Shown piece by piece: positions 1 to 9,136 of a stretch of 64,000 bases of DNA (its first letter is position 1; each line of letters opens with the position of its first letter). The translations under genes and the position numbers were made by a program. The notes under the pieces are model-generated. The model did not search any database, was not told where the DNA came from, and saw nothing but the letters and a program-made list of their open reading frames with translations. The DNA lies in NCBI GenBank assembly GCA_016710285.1, contig JADJXR010000001.1, positions 1,798,001-1,862,000 of the forward strand. Direction: 5' to 3'. The stretch comes from Chlorobiota bacterium (GTDB lineage Bacteria > Bacteroidota > Ignavibacteria > OLB7).

Positions 1-29
1 TTTGGGGTCAACCAACATAAGGAAGAAGG

Positions 30-467
30 ATGCGCTACGCAGAGATTTGTGATCGTTCACCGGAACAATTTCGACGCTTAACGGGTGTGTTGCCGACGAC
101 CTTCGAGGCAATGCTCAAGGTCATTGGTGCAGCACGGCGAGAGTTTGGTCGCCCACCGAAACTGGTGTTGGCCGATCAGCTGTTGTTGACGCTGCTGTAT
201 TGGCGTGAGTATCGAGCGCAATATCACCTTGCAGCGGATTTTGGGATCAGCGAACCGACCTGTAGCCGGATCATTCGGCGAGTGGAGGATGAACTCACCC
301 AGAGCAACGAGTTTCAATTGCCGCAGCGTCCGCAGCCGCGAGCCGGGGAGACAGAGTTTGCTGTGATCGTGATCGATGCGACAGAAAGCCCGATTGAACG
401 GCCCAAAAAAAGCAAAGGGAGTACTACAGCGGGAAGCGTGGATGCCACACGATCAAGACGCAGGTAG
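30..467 (+). CDS. IS5-family transposase, N-terminal part (ORF A)
   Basis: 145 aa. It carries the helix-turn-helix region typical of IS5 transposases (about residues 50-90, with FGISEPTCSRIIRRVE) followed by the start of the DDE fold, VIVIDATESPIERPKK, whose Asp would be the first catalytic acid. After the Pro-Lys-Lys at 402-410 the frame leaves the family sequence and stops at 467. The family sequence continues in the -1 frame immediately after the run of seven A at 405-411 (QREYYSGKRGCHTIKTQ), leading into the next frame. The full transposase is therefore made by -1 frameshifting or transcript slippage, or the gene is broken. Start chosen at the ATG with a nearby GGAAGAAGG. Confidence 0.8.
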   Translation: MRYAEICDRSPEQFRRLTGVLPTTFEAMLKVIGAARREFGRPPKLVLADQLLLTLLYWREYRAQYHLAADFGISEPTCSRIIRRVEDELTQSNEFQLPQRPQPRAGETEFAVIVIDATESPIERPKKSKGSTTAGSVDATRSRRR

Positions 468-469
468 CC

Positions 470-856
470 ATGGCGTTGGGAAGTCGTCGGATCCTCAAGA
501 CAGAGTTTGGGGTTGGAAGCCAGCATGATTTCGCGTTATTGAAGCAGTGTGTGTGTCGGGGGTATAAGCGATTGTTGGGGAGTGGGAGTTGTTGGATAGC
601 GGATTTGGGGTATCTGGGGTTATCGAAGATTCAGAGCAACGTATGGTTGCCGCACAAGCGGCGGAAGGGGGTGGCATTAGGGGATTGGGAGAAGGAGGAG
701 AATCGTGAGCATTCGCGGAAGCGGATCGTGATTGAGCATGTGTTTGGTCGGTTAAAGGTGTTCAAGATCATAGCGGAGAAATATCGAAATCGTCGCAAGC
801 GATTTGATATGAGATTCAACCTCATCGCCGCCATCCATAATTTTGAACTCCCTTGA
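470..856 (+). CDS. IS5-family transposase, C-terminal part (ORF B)
   Basis: 128 aa from the first in-frame ATG, but the frame is open upstream through the A-run at 405-411, where it joins ORF A in the -1 frame. It contains the second half of the DDE domain: the region with ADLGYLG and the C-terminal segment NREHSRKRIVIEHVFGRLKV, where the conserved Glu of HVFGRLK-type motifs is the third catalytic acid. It ends with RFDMRFNLIAAIHNFEL, the usual end of IS5 transposases. Separate translation from 470 would give a protein lacking the first catalytic Asp, so I read it as the second half of one protein. Confidence 0.75.
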   Translation: MALGSRRILKTEFGVGSQHDFALLKQCVCRGYKRLLGSGSCWIADLGYLGLSKIQSNVWLPHKRRKGVALGDWEKEENREHSRKRIVIEHVFGRLKVFKIIAEKYRNRRKRFDMRFNLIAAIHNFELP

Positions 857-876
857 AAACTACTTTTGAAAGAGGT

Positions 877-3666
877 CTAATAGATGAGCTTTCGTTGGTT
901 GTTGTAATCCAATTTCCCAGCAATCATCGTTTCATCGGGTTGACGATAGGTGATTTCAAGGAGTGATCCTGCTCCAGGTCTCATAAAAACATCAACAAAA
1001 CCATTGTTGGCTGGGACGACGACGTTCACTGGTTGCCGGATGATAGAATCACCAACCAAGCGGGTGGTGTCGGCGGCAACTTCGCGAACTTGAACAAACT
1101 CATACTGGGTGGCCCCGGACCTCCACAAATTGAGTTTCAACCGGATGCGGCGGTTCCCGGCCAACGCCACCATGCTGTCACGGCGGGATTGACTAAGAGG
1201 GGTTCCATAATCTGGTGGTTCAAACGTCCGCCGGTTCACCACAAACACATAATTGGTGTCCTTCTTTGAATCTGCTTGTCCGTTGGTCGTTCCTGTTTTC
1301 TTGTCGAAGAACCCAAGCTCCACATAGGTTGCTTCCGGCGCGTCGGCAGTGGTGTCGTTCAGCTTGTAGGATTTGACCTCGGTAATGATCTCATTTGCTG
1401 GCAGCGGGCGCGTGCCAAACCCATACTGGGTATCTTTTGTGTTCGCTCGTGGAGTTGCGTAATGAATACTATAGGTGTTCTTCCAATTCAGCCGTGCTAT
1501 CTCTGGGCCGATGTCTTGTAGCCACTGCACTTCTTTCTTGAGGGCACGGGAGCGAGTGCCACGCCCGACATACAGATTCGGTACAGTGATCCGTGGTGTA
1601 TGGTTAGAGGATGTGAATGTAAACGATGAAACAACGTCTTCGGAACTATCAGTAGTCAGTGACCCCGATGGGCCGAAACCTCCTCCCATGGGTTCTTCGC
1701 TGCACCATAGTTGGGCTGTGCTATCGTACTTGTTAATAAAGTTCTGATAACCACCATACCACCAATAGATGATCCCTTTTGCACCGTAGGCTAAGGCCAT
1801 AGAAATGAGAAGTCGTGTTTCGGCAGCCGTAGGGATATGCCCAATCATCGTGTCCAACCGTGCAGGGGTAACGGTTCGGTCAATCGGAAAATGAATGTCG
1901 GCATTGGGGCTTGGTACAATAATCAGCCGACGCCCCGTTCGCTTGCTGGTGCGTGCATGCTTTCCCAACTTATATGCGATGTGGTGTCGCACATATTCTT
2001 TTGCATAGGTAGAATCTGGTTGATTGAACCCTAAAAACCCATACTGCAAGGTTAATTCATAATCAGCCACGCCTTGCTCGGTTAGCGGCAGCAATGGCAC
2101 ATGGAAACGCCCACCGTTCTGCTCTGCGATGCTTGGAAGATGAGCATAGGGGATGTTGAAGGAGTTAGGATAATACGTATGAATACCATCCTTAGGGTTA
2201 GGAAGCAAGTTCAAGTAAGTTTCCTGCAACACCGCTTGCGGCCTGCTAATATCATGGTCTTTATCGGGTCCACCGGTGTGGCTTTGCGCACTGAATAGTG
2301 GAAGGCTGTCACGGAGGTTGGGGTTGTTAGGGTTGAGGAAGTTGAAGGTGTCGCGCAGCATTTTATCGAGCTTGAAATAGCCAGCATATTCTGATTCCAT
2401 GTGTTCTTCGCCACTGTAGATGCCGATGATCTTGCGGCGCAAGGAATCAGGGTTAAGGCTGGGACCAAAGATGAACCGCCGTACGCGATCCATGAGGCTG
2501 GCTTTGTAGGCATCGTGGCTTGCGCCTCGTCCGAACATGAGTTGCCCCAAGGAATCCCGCAGAGCAATCGAACGGAGGGCAACTTGCTCGCCCCCAAGCC
2601 ACGTTACTCGGATATTGAGGCGTTGCGAGGTCGTGCGTTCATAGCGTGGTCCACGTTGGCCATTGGCCAAAACCTTCAGGTCTAACGGAAAAACAGCCTC
2701 CTGGTAGAGATCGTAGTTGGGGTTTGCTCCTGGTGGAGTAAAATCGGCTTTAGTGATAAATCGGGTAGCAGCAAGGAAGGAGAGGCTGTCGGTGGCAGTG
2801 ACCAGAGAATCGGAACTGTTGTAGTAGGTGTTCCCTCGGTCAACTTCATAGAAAACCTCCACCTTGAAGAGTGAATCGGTTTGCTGAGATTCACCATCAG
2901 CAAACAGGTGTCCGGTAGCGACGAGATAGGTAAGGCTGTCGTTCCAACGGAAGCGGTGGTCGTTCAAGAAGAGCCATGCATTCTGGATGCTGTCCTCGCG
3001 GGACTCGGGAATCATCCACGACGGGGTGAAGCGATAGAGTTGGCTAGGACGATGATTGAACACAATCCGGTCGGCAATCACTTGGTTGGCAACCGTGTTG
3101 TGTGATGTTGAATAGACTCGTTCCTGTGGATAATTCACAAACCCATTCAGCTCAGGATTCAACCGATATGTTCCTCCGGAACGTGCGGTGAATTTACAGA
3201 CCATGTAAGGTGTTTCGACACTGTCGAACAAGAAGAACTGCACATTCCTTCCCCACCCAGCATTGTTCAACTCATCATCGGTGATGACCATGCGATGGGT
3301 TGACCCTGCCGACCAGACCAAACTGTCTATCCGTGCAGGGTTCCCCTCGTAAGGGTCAATCAGGAATGTCAATCCTAAAGCATCCCAAAGATTCCATAAC
3401 TCCGAGATTCGATCGCTTGCATGGCGCGTTGCCGGATAGGCACCGATGATGAACTCCTGATCTCCCACACCATACATGCGCTCAAGCGGGGCTTGCGCAC
3501 TGCTTCGACTGGGCAGCAGCAGCATGGCAACCAAGAGGAGCATTGCTCCACCGCGCCAGCTGTAATAGGGGTGAAGCAATCGTTGAGGGGATCGAGGTCT
3601 GCCCGGTGGCGATTGCCGATCGGTGCTGAGGTGTTGATGGTTTCGAGCGACTCTGGTTGTTTTCAT
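877..3666 (-). CDS. Large secreted protein, 3' end cut by the IS5 element
   Basis: 929 aa. The start ATG at 3666 has AGGAG eight bases upstream. A long basic N-region (about 40 residues) precedes a hydrophobic core and SRSSAQA, consistent with a signal peptide. The body is a large unrecognised extracellular protein; residues around 640-665 (ALAYGAKGIIYWWYGG) resemble the end of a TIM barrel in glycoside-hydrolase-like proteins, but I cannot name a family or catalytic acids. Unlike most secreted neighbours it lacks a C-terminal PNP sorting domain: it stops at NNQRKLIY, with the stop codon at the edge of the IS5 terminal repeat. I infer that the original gene was longer and lost its C-terminus, perhaps including the T9SS signal. 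Confidence 0.65.
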   Translation of the reverse strand: MKTTRVARNHQHLSTDRQSPPGRPRSPQRLLHPYYSWRGGAMLLLVAMLLLPSRSSAQAPLERMYGVGDQEFIIGAYPATRHASDRISELWNLWDALGLTFLIDPYEGNPARIDSLVWSAGSTHRMVITDDELNNAGWGRNVQFFLFDSVETPYMVCKFTARSGGTYRLNPELNGFVNYPQERVYSTSHNTVANQVIADRIVFNHRPSQLYRFTPSWMIPESREDSIQNAWLFLNDHRFRWNDSLTYLVATGHLFADGESQQTDSLFKVEVFYEVDRGNTYYNSSDSLVTATDSLSFLAATRFITKADFTPPGANPNYDLYQEAVFPLDLKVLANGQRGPRYERTTSQRLNIRVTWLGGEQVALRSIALRDSLGQLMFGRGASHDAYKASLMDRVRRFIFGPSLNPDSLRRKIIGIYSGEEHMESEYAGYFKLDKMLRDTFNFLNPNNPNLRDSLPLFSAQSHTGGPDKDHDISRPQAVLQETYLNLLPNPKDGIHTYYPNSFNIPYAHLPSIAEQNGGRFHVPLLPLTEQGVADYELTLQYGFLGFNQPDSTYAKEYVRHHIAYKLGKHARTSKRTGRRLIIVPSPNADIHFPIDRTVTPARLDTMIGHIPTAAETRLLISMALAYGAKGIIYWWYGGYQNFINKYDSTAQLWCSEEPMGGGFGPSGSLTTDSSEDVVSSFTFTSSNHTPRITVPNLYVGRGTRSRALKKEVQWLQDIGPEIARLNWKNTYSIHYATPRANTKDTQYGFGTRPLPANEIITEVKSYKLNDTTADAPEATYVELGFFDKKTGTTNGQADSKKDTNYVFVVNRRTFEPPDYGTPLSQSRRDSMVALAGNRRIRLKLNLWRSGATQYEFVQVREVAADTTRLVGDSIIRQPVNVVVPANNGFVDVFMRPGAGSLLEITYRQPDETMIAGKLDYNNQRKLIY

Positions 3667-3761
3667 GGATGGAACTCCTGTACAGGAACTGTACTGATTG
3701 ATGGATTGGTTTATTGGCTGGCACTTCTGCCAGCGTTGATGTTCTAGTGGTGCTCCGTATG

Positions 3762-5438
3762 CTATTGTTTAATAATGGTTGTGGTGGCAATCACTTCTCC
3801 ATGTCGGTCATACGCCGTCAGGAGGTATTGGCCAGCGGCAACATGGCCACACTCCCAACGTGCTGCCCCGATGCTGGGCTGGATGGTTCCGCTGGCCACA
3901 AGCCTTCCCAGTGGGTCATGGATGGTGAACCGCTGGGGCATCCTCGGCAAGTCACCACGCCACGCGATGTTGAGTTCATCGCCAACAGGGTTCGGCCAGA
4001 CCGATAGAGCTTGGGACCTTCCATCGGCGGGGATATCGCGAACGCTGGTGGTGTTGTCGTCGCGTGGGATGTAGGGGCCACCAGCAAGGATCATGGCAAT
4101 GCCAGCATCGTTGCCAAACCAGCTGGGGTTTGCCGTCAGATAATCGCTCCATCCGTCACCGTTCACATCCCCCGCTGGCCCTCCCTTGCCGAAGACACTT
4201 CCCTCAACCATGCCATCAAGGCTAGCTGAGTAATAGGCATCATAGGTGGGGTCAATTCGTTGTTGAGCCGTAGCGTTTGTTGGCTTAGTCGAGAAGGCAA
4301 TCATCATGGCATCACCCGACGGCGAGGGACCGAACAAGGGGAGCATGGTTCGCTGGGTAGCAGTATCGTTGAGAGGACCAAGTTGGCCAATGGCAGAGAA
4401 CTTCGGAGTGAAGAGGACTTGGTCGGCGTCATCAAGGCGGAAGGTTCTTTGGGAGATGGGTTTGCCGGAGGAAGAGAGGAAGAGAGGAGAGAAGGGGAGT
4501 TTGGAGCCAGCGATATCGGCAACGGAATCGCCATCAAGGTCAGCGATAGTGGGGAGGATACCAACGCCGATGGCAGCATCGTTGAGAGTGATAGCATGGT
4601 CGGGATGTTGGGAGAGTTGTTGGAGTGAAGGTTTTCCCCAGAAGAATTTGCATTGACCAGTCCAGTAAGGTGGGGTATAGGCAGCGGTGAGGAGGATATC
4701 GGGGTAGCGATCGGCGTTGAAGTCGGCAATAGCGATTCTGAGATCGTTATTTTCCTCAGTGTCTTTCAGGATGACGGTAGGGGAATCCACTTGGAAGTCG
4801 GGACCACCTTGATAGAGCCAGATTTCGCCGATGGCACTACGGACTCCTTGACGAAGGAAGGAGCCAAACAGGATGAGCAGATCGGTATAGCCATCTGTGT
4901 TCAGATCGGCAGCTTGGATTGAAGTTGGGAACAGGCTATGTGCGCTATCAAGCAGATGACCATCTAAGGTCAGTAGAGGTGTTACCTCAATACTATCACC
5001 TCGTTTTTGATGTAAGCGTAATCGCATCAGATTATACAGTACATTTTTAATGAGTCTCTGCTCAAATGCTGTAAACCCAACAAGGATTTCTTCTGGTTGT
5101 CGAAAATGTCCACTAATAGCTGGAACATAGGAAAGTGAATCAAAGACTTGAGTTGGTAATGTTGAGGGTGTAGGAGTTGCTCCGGCATAGATATTCCACT
5201 GGAGGGTAGTGCTGGTGAAGACCGCAAAATCATCAAGGGAATCTTTGACAACCTGGCCTAAGGGTGCCGCCCCTTCCCCGATGCGTTGCCCACCGCTGGA
5301 AGTTCCTCGCACCATCCAGATGCGTTTAAGGAGAACGGCCTTGGGGTTGGGTTGGATAGTATCAACGGCTTGGGCGTGAAGTAGTGTGCTTGCTGTGGCA
5401 AGCAGGAGCAGAAGAACGATGGTGGTTTTAGTGTTCAT
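3762..5438 (-). CDS. FG-GAP/VCBS repeat protein with T9SS tail (copy 1)
   Basis: 558 aa from ATG 5438, which has GGAG seven bases upstream; an upstream in-frame ATG would only add translated intergenic sequence. Signal peptide MNTKTTIVLLLLLATASTLLHAQ. Calcium-loop-like FG-GAP motifs recur: DLNTDGYTD, DFNADRYPD, DLDGDSVAD and DVNGDGWSD, as in integrin-like beta-propellers. From about residue 475 a T9SS type-A sorting domain follows, with SVWPNPVGDELNIAW, DPLGRLVASG and a C-terminal strand. Expected to be exported and anchored or released by T9SS; ligand unknown. It is the last of three tandem paralogues that share near-identical first 45 and last 150 residues but differ between residues about 60 and 190. 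Confidence 0.85.
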   Translation of the reverse strand: MNTKTTIVLLLLLATASTLLHAQAVDTIQPNPKAVLLKRIWMVRGTSSGGQRIGEGAAPLGQVVKDSLDDFAVFTSTTLQWNIYAGATPTPSTLPTQVFDSLSYVPAISGHFRQPEEILVGFTAFEQRLIKNVLYNLMRLRLHQKRGDSIEVTPLLTLDGHLLDSAHSLFPTSIQAADLNTDGYTDLLILFGSFLRQGVRSAIGEIWLYQGGPDFQVDSPTVILKDTEENNDLRIAIADFNADRYPDILLTAAYTPPYWTGQCKFFWGKPSLQQLSQHPDHAITLNDAAIGVGILPTIADLDGDSVADIAGSKLPFSPLFLSSSGKPISQRTFRLDDADQVLFTPKFSAIGQLGPLNDTATQRTMLPLFGPSPSGDAMMIAFSTKPTNATAQQRIDPTYDAYYSASLDGMVEGSVFGKGGPAGDVNGDGWSDYLTANPSWFGNDAGIAMILAGGPYIPRDDNTTSVRDIPADGRSQALSVWPNPVGDELNIAWRGDLPRMPQRFTIHDPLGRLVASGTIQPSIGAARWECGHVAAGQYLLTAYDRHGEVIATTTIIKQ

Positions 5439-5960
5439 GGTAATCTCCAAGTAATGCTTTCGTGCTGAAAGTACGCAACAGAATATTCCTGCAATAGCCA
5501 TCAATAGGGTTGTTATTCTTGTTTGATAATGGTTGTGGTAGCAATCACTTCTCCATGTCGGTCATACGCCGTCAGGAGGTATTGGCCTGCGGCAACATGG
5601 CCGCACTCCCAACGTGCTGCACCGATGCTGGGTTGGACGGTCCCGCTGGCAACAAGCCTTCCCAGTGGGTCGTGGATGGTGAACCGCTGGGGCATCCTCG
5701 GCAAGTCACCACGCCACGCGATGTTGAGTTCATCGCCAACAGGGTTCGGCCAGACTGATAGAGCCTGGGACCTTCCTTCGGCGGGGATATCGCGAACGCT
5801 GGTGGTGTTGTCGTCGCGTGGGATGTAAGGACCGCCAGCAAGGATCATGGCAATGCCAGCATCGTTGCCAGACCAGCTGGGGCTTGCGGCAAGGTAATCG
5901 CTCCATCCGTCGCCGTTCACATCCCCCGCTGGCCCCCCCTTGCCGAAGACACTGAAGGGA
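5310..5960. repeat. Long direct repeat, unit A
   Basis: Bases from about 5310 to 5960 recur with few changes 1745 bases further on. The block covers the end of copy 2 (T9SS domain), the 74-base spacer and the leader and signal peptide of copy 1. Boundaries are approximate because divergence rises gradually inside the genes. Confidence 0.75.
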
Positions 5961-7183
5961 GCCATGCCATCGGCAGCCGATCCATAGTAGGCATCGTAGT
6001 TTGGATCAACCCGTCCGTTGGATGTTCCGAAAGCGATCATCATTGCCCCTCCTAGAGGAGATGGGCCGAACAATGGGAGCATGGAATGTTGGTGGGTGGA
6101 ATCATTGAGTGGTCCGAGATTGAACTCTGGATGGAAGTTAGGAGTGAAGAGGAGTTGGTCAGCATCATCAAGGCGAAAGGTGCGTTGGGAGATGGGTTTG
6201 CCGGAGGAAGAGAGGAAGAGCGGGGAGAAGGGGAGTTTGGAGCCAGCGATGTCGGCAATGGAATCGCCATCAAGGTCAAGGATAGCAGGGAGCGTGCCAA
6301 CGCCGATGGCAGCATCGTTAAGAGTGATGGCATGGTCGGGATGTTGGGAGAGTTGTTGGAGTGAGGGTTTTCCCCAGAAGAATTTGCATTGACCAATCCA
6401 GCGAGGTGGGTCATAAGCGGCAGTGAGGAGGATATCGGGGTAGCGATCGTCGTTGAAGTCGGCAATAGCGATGTTGAGGTCGCTACTTTCTTCGATGTCT
6501 TTGAGGACAAGGGTGGGGGAATCCACTTGGAAGTTGGGACCACCTGAGAAAATCCAGATCACTGCTGTTTGAGAGATCACGGAATCAATTAACATATAGC
6601 GAACGGCTACGATGAGTTCGTCGTCGCCATCGTTGTCAAGATCGGCAGCTCGGATGTCGGCTGGAAGATATTCCAAGCCTGGGATAATGGTTTTGGCTGG
6701 ATTAAAGACTACCGTTGCGGTGTCATCAATCCGGTGATCATGAACTCGGAAGAGAGGGACAGTACTCTCAAGCACTAAGCGATCAGGATTGGGTATGACC
6801 CTGTAGCGAAAGAACCCTACGGCCAACGAGGTATCTCCCCAAAAATTACCGACGATGGGGTATTTGATTTCTGCGCTAGTGGAATCAATGTGCCAGACTG
6901 GCACAGTAGGAACAACAGAATCGCCTAAGAAAGCATTCCAATATCCGGGTGGAGCACCGTAGCCGACGGCGAAATCTTGATATTGGTCATCATTAATATT
7001 CTTCAATGATCCGGCCCCTTCCCCGACGCGTTCTTCGCCGGTGGTTGACCCTCGGATCATCCAGATGCGTTTAAGGAGAACAGCCTTGGGGTTGGGTTGG
7101 ATAGTATCAACGGCTTGGGCGTGAAGTAGTGTGCTTGTTGTGGCAAGCAGGAGCAGAAGAACGATGGTGGTTTTAGTGTTCAT
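5513..7183 (-). CDS. FG-GAP/VCBS repeat protein with T9SS tail (copy 2)
   Basis: 556 aa from ATG 7183, with the same GGAG leader and the same signal peptide as copy 1 (one Ala/Thr change). The FG-GAP motifs DLDNDGDDE, DFNDDRYPD, DLDGDSIAD and DVNGDGWSD suggest a metal-binding propeller. The central block with KPISQRTFRLDDADQ is nearly the same as in copy 1, while the N-terminal third is different. It ends in the shared T9SS sorting domain (WPNPVGDELN). Only 74 bases separate this stop from copy 1's start, and those bases are repeated in front of copy 2, so the duplication unit includes the leader. Confidence 0.85.
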   Translation of the reverse strand: MNTKTTIVLLLLLATTSTLLHAQAVDTIQPNPKAVLLKRIWMIRGSTTGEERVGEGAGSLKNINDDQYQDFAVGYGAPPGYWNAFLGDSVVPTVPVWHIDSTSAEIKYPIVGNFWGDTSLAVGFFRYRVIPNPDRLVLESTVPLFRVHDHRIDDTATVVFNPAKTIIPGLEYLPADIRAADLDNDGDDELIVAVRYMLIDSVISQTAVIWIFSGGPNFQVDSPTLVLKDIEESSDLNIAIADFNDDRYPDILLTAAYDPPRWIGQCKFFWGKPSLQQLSQHPDHAITLNDAAIGVGTLPAILDLDGDSIADIAGSKLPFSPLFLSSSGKPISQRTFRLDDADQLLFTPNFHPEFNLGPLNDSTHQHSMLPLFGPSPLGGAMMIAFGTSNGRVDPNYDAYYGSAADGMAPFSVFGKGGPAGDVNGDGWSDYLAASPSWSGNDAGIAMILAGGPYIPRDDNTTSVRDIPAEGRSQALSVWPNPVGDELNIAWRGDLPRMPQRFTIHDPLGRLVASGTVQPSIGAARWECGHVAAGQYLLTAYDRHGEVIATTTIIKQE

Positions 7184-7705
7184 GGTAATCTCCAAGTAAT
7201 GCTTTCGTGCTGAAAGTACGCAACAGAATATTCCTGCAATAGCCATCAATAGGGTTGTTATTCTTGTTTGATAATCGTTGTGGTGGCAATCACTTCTCCA
7301 TGCCGGTCATACGCCGTCAGGAGGTATTGGCCTGCAGCAACATGGCCACACTTCCAGCGTGCTGCACCGATGCTGGGTTGGATCGTCCCGCTGGCAACAA
7401 GCCTTCCCAGCGGGTCGTGGATGGTGAACCGCTGGGGCATCCTCGGCAAGTCACCACGCCACGCAATGTTGAGTTCATCGCCAACAGGGTTCGGCCAGAC
7501 CGATAGAGCTTGGGACCTTCCTTCGGCGGGGATGTCGCGAACGCTGGTGGTGTTGTCGTCACGTGGGATGTAGGGACCGCCAGCAAGGATCATGGCAATG
7601 CCAGCATCGTTGCCAAACCAACTGGGGTTTGCGGCAAGGTAATCGCTCCATCCGTCACCGTTCACATCCCCCGCTGGTCCCCCATTGCCGAAGACACTGA
7701 AGGGG
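7055..7705. repeat. Long direct repeat, unit B
   Basis: Partner of the block at 5310-5960, offset 1745. It covers the end of copy 3, the spacer and the start of copy 2. A third related but shorter match to the signal-peptide half lies at about 8800-8937. Confidence 0.75.
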
Positions 7706-8937
7706 ATCATGCCATCGCTTGCTGGGTTATAGTAGGCCTCATAGGTGTTATTCGGACCGTGAGAACCACCAGACAAAACAATCATTTGGACACCTTGTCC
7801 TGCGGGTGCAGGTCCAAGCAAGGCAAGGGCAGAATAGGTTTTTGTTGAATCATTGATAGGTCCGACCGGCTCAGGAGTAAGGAATCCTTGGGATCGCCAA
7901 GCGAGATCGGCATCATCAAGGCGGAAGGAACGTGATTGAGCGGACTTTCCGGGGAGTCCCAATCGCCAGAGGTAGATGTTGCCATCGGGTCCTGGTAGGC
8001 AAAGGTCATCAACGGAATCGGCATCGGAGTCGGTGAGGAGGAGCCCATTGCCGATGCGTGGGAAGTCGGGGTCTTGAAGAGTGATGGAGCGTTCTGGAGT
8101 TGTCGAGAAGGCGGAGAGGTTGGATTTACCGAAGAAGAATTTGAGCTTATGGTCACGATTAGCTTGATAGTCAGCAGTGATCAAGAGATCGGGGAAGGGG
8201 TCATGGTTGAGCCGTGCAATGGCGAGGGAGAAACGGATGCGATTTTCCTCGGTGTCTTTGAGGACAACGGTGGGGGAATCCACTTGGAAGTTGGGACCAC
8301 CTTCGTAGATCCACAGTTCAGCAATACCGCTACGAACTCCTTGATGAACCTGTGCTGCTAGGGCAATGATCAGTTCATCATCGTCATCGTTATCGAGATC
8401 CGTTGCAATGACTGTTGTTGGGTAGAATGGCTCATTAAACAGAGTATCGTTCGGGAGCGATACTCGTTTCTGGAGTACGCCCGGCGTATCAATAACGTGG
8501 TAAAGATGCAGGTGTGAGGTACGATAAAGATTGCCAAAAAACCATCGGTCAGTTTCGGTTCCCAGAACAACGATGGGGTCATTATCACCATAGAAATCAC
8601 CAACAACCACCGGAGGCACTCCTGCGGTATCGTTGGATTTCCAGAAGGGGAGGATTGAAGGGGGAGATGGAGATTTACTGGGATAGATTTCCCAGTGACT
8701 ATATGGAGCCATAGAGCGGATGGCAATGTCATTGACGGTATCTCCAGAGACATCACAAACGGCTCCAGCCCCTTCCCCGACGCGTTCTTCGCCGGTGGTT
8801 GACCCTCGGATCATCCAGATGCGTTTAAGGAGGACAGCCTTGGGGTTGGGTTGGATGGTATCAACGGTTTGGGCGTGAAGTAGTGTGCTTGTTGTGGCAA
8901 GCAGGAGCAGAAGAACGATGGTGGTTTTGGTGTTCAT
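7258..8937 (-). CDS. FG-GAP/VCBS repeat protein with T9SS tail (copy 3)
   Basis: 559 aa. ATG 8937 has GGAG about nine bases upstream, and its leader differs from those of copies 1 and 2, so this is the outer member of the array. Signal peptide MNTKTTIVLLLLLATTSTLLHAQ, then the shared IQPNPKAVLLKRIWMIRG segment. FG-GAP-like motifs include DLDNDDDDE, DSDADSVDD and DVNGDGWSD. Its middle third (about residues 60-400) is clearly more divergent than in copies 1 and 2, while the last 150 residues, including the T9SS domain, are nearly identical. That pattern points to recombination or selection for variety in the exposed part and constancy in secretion signals. Confidence 0.85.
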   Translation of the reverse strand: MNTKTTIVLLLLLATTSTLLHAQTVDTIQPNPKAVLLKRIWMIRGSTTGEERVGEGAGAVCDVSGDTVNDIAIRSMAPYSHWEIYPSKSPSPPSILPFWKSNDTAGVPPVVVGDFYGDNDPIVVLGTETDRWFFGNLYRTSHLHLYHVIDTPGVLQKRVSLPNDTLFNEPFYPTTVIATDLDNDDDDELIIALAAQVHQGVRSGIAELWIYEGGPNFQVDSPTVVLKDTEENRIRFSLAIARLNHDPFPDLLITADYQANRDHKLKFFFGKSNLSAFSTTPERSITLQDPDFPRIGNGLLLTDSDADSVDDLCLPGPDGNIYLWRLGLPGKSAQSRSFRLDDADLAWRSQGFLTPEPVGPINDSTKTYSALALLGPAPAGQGVQMIVLSGGSHGPNNTYEAYYNPASDGMIPFSVFGNGGPAGDVNGDGWSDYLAANPSWFGNDAGIAMILAGGPYIPRDDNTTSVRDIPAEGRSQALSVWPNPVGDELNIAWRGDLPRMPQRFTIHDPLGRLVASGTIQPSIGAARWKCGHVAAGQYLLTAYDRHGEVIATTTIIKQE

Positions 8938-9036
8938 AATTGATCTCCGAAACAGGCTTCAAGTTCGCAGGAACTTACGCGAATGGTTGCTCTTGATAAA
9001 GAGACCGATCGGGCGGGTTTTCCGCCACCAACAAAG

Positions 9037-9066
9037 AAAGCGGCACGCCCATTGGCGTGCCGCTTT
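9037..9066 (-). terminator. Rho-independent terminator of the adhesin-like gene
   Basis: A perfect 13-base stem, AAAGCGGCACGCC / GGCGTGCCGCTTT, with a 4-base loop lies 70 bases past the stop of the minus-strand gene at 9137. On the minus strand it is followed by a T-rich stretch. Confidence 0.8.
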
Positions 9067-9136
9067 GCTCCTGTATCTCCTTCCCACCAGTGCCTCCCAA
9101 TGTTCTGGGCCTATCGGCCCGTTGGCGGCCTATTTT

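Larger units (their letters stand above)
1..877 (+). mobile_element. IS5-family insertion sequence, left end outside window
   Basis: Two consecutive plus-strand frames encode the halves of an IS5-family DDE transposase, and a terminal-repeat-like sequence, ttttgaaagaggtc, closes the element at about 864-877. Its complement (gacctctttcaaaa) should open the left end but is not seen in bases 1-29, so the left terminus lies before the window. The element abuts the stop codon of the minus-strand gene that ends at 877, which suggests insertion into the 3' part of that gene. The family call rests on the transposase; the exact right boundary and target duplication cannot be fixed without the left end. 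Confidence 0.8.
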
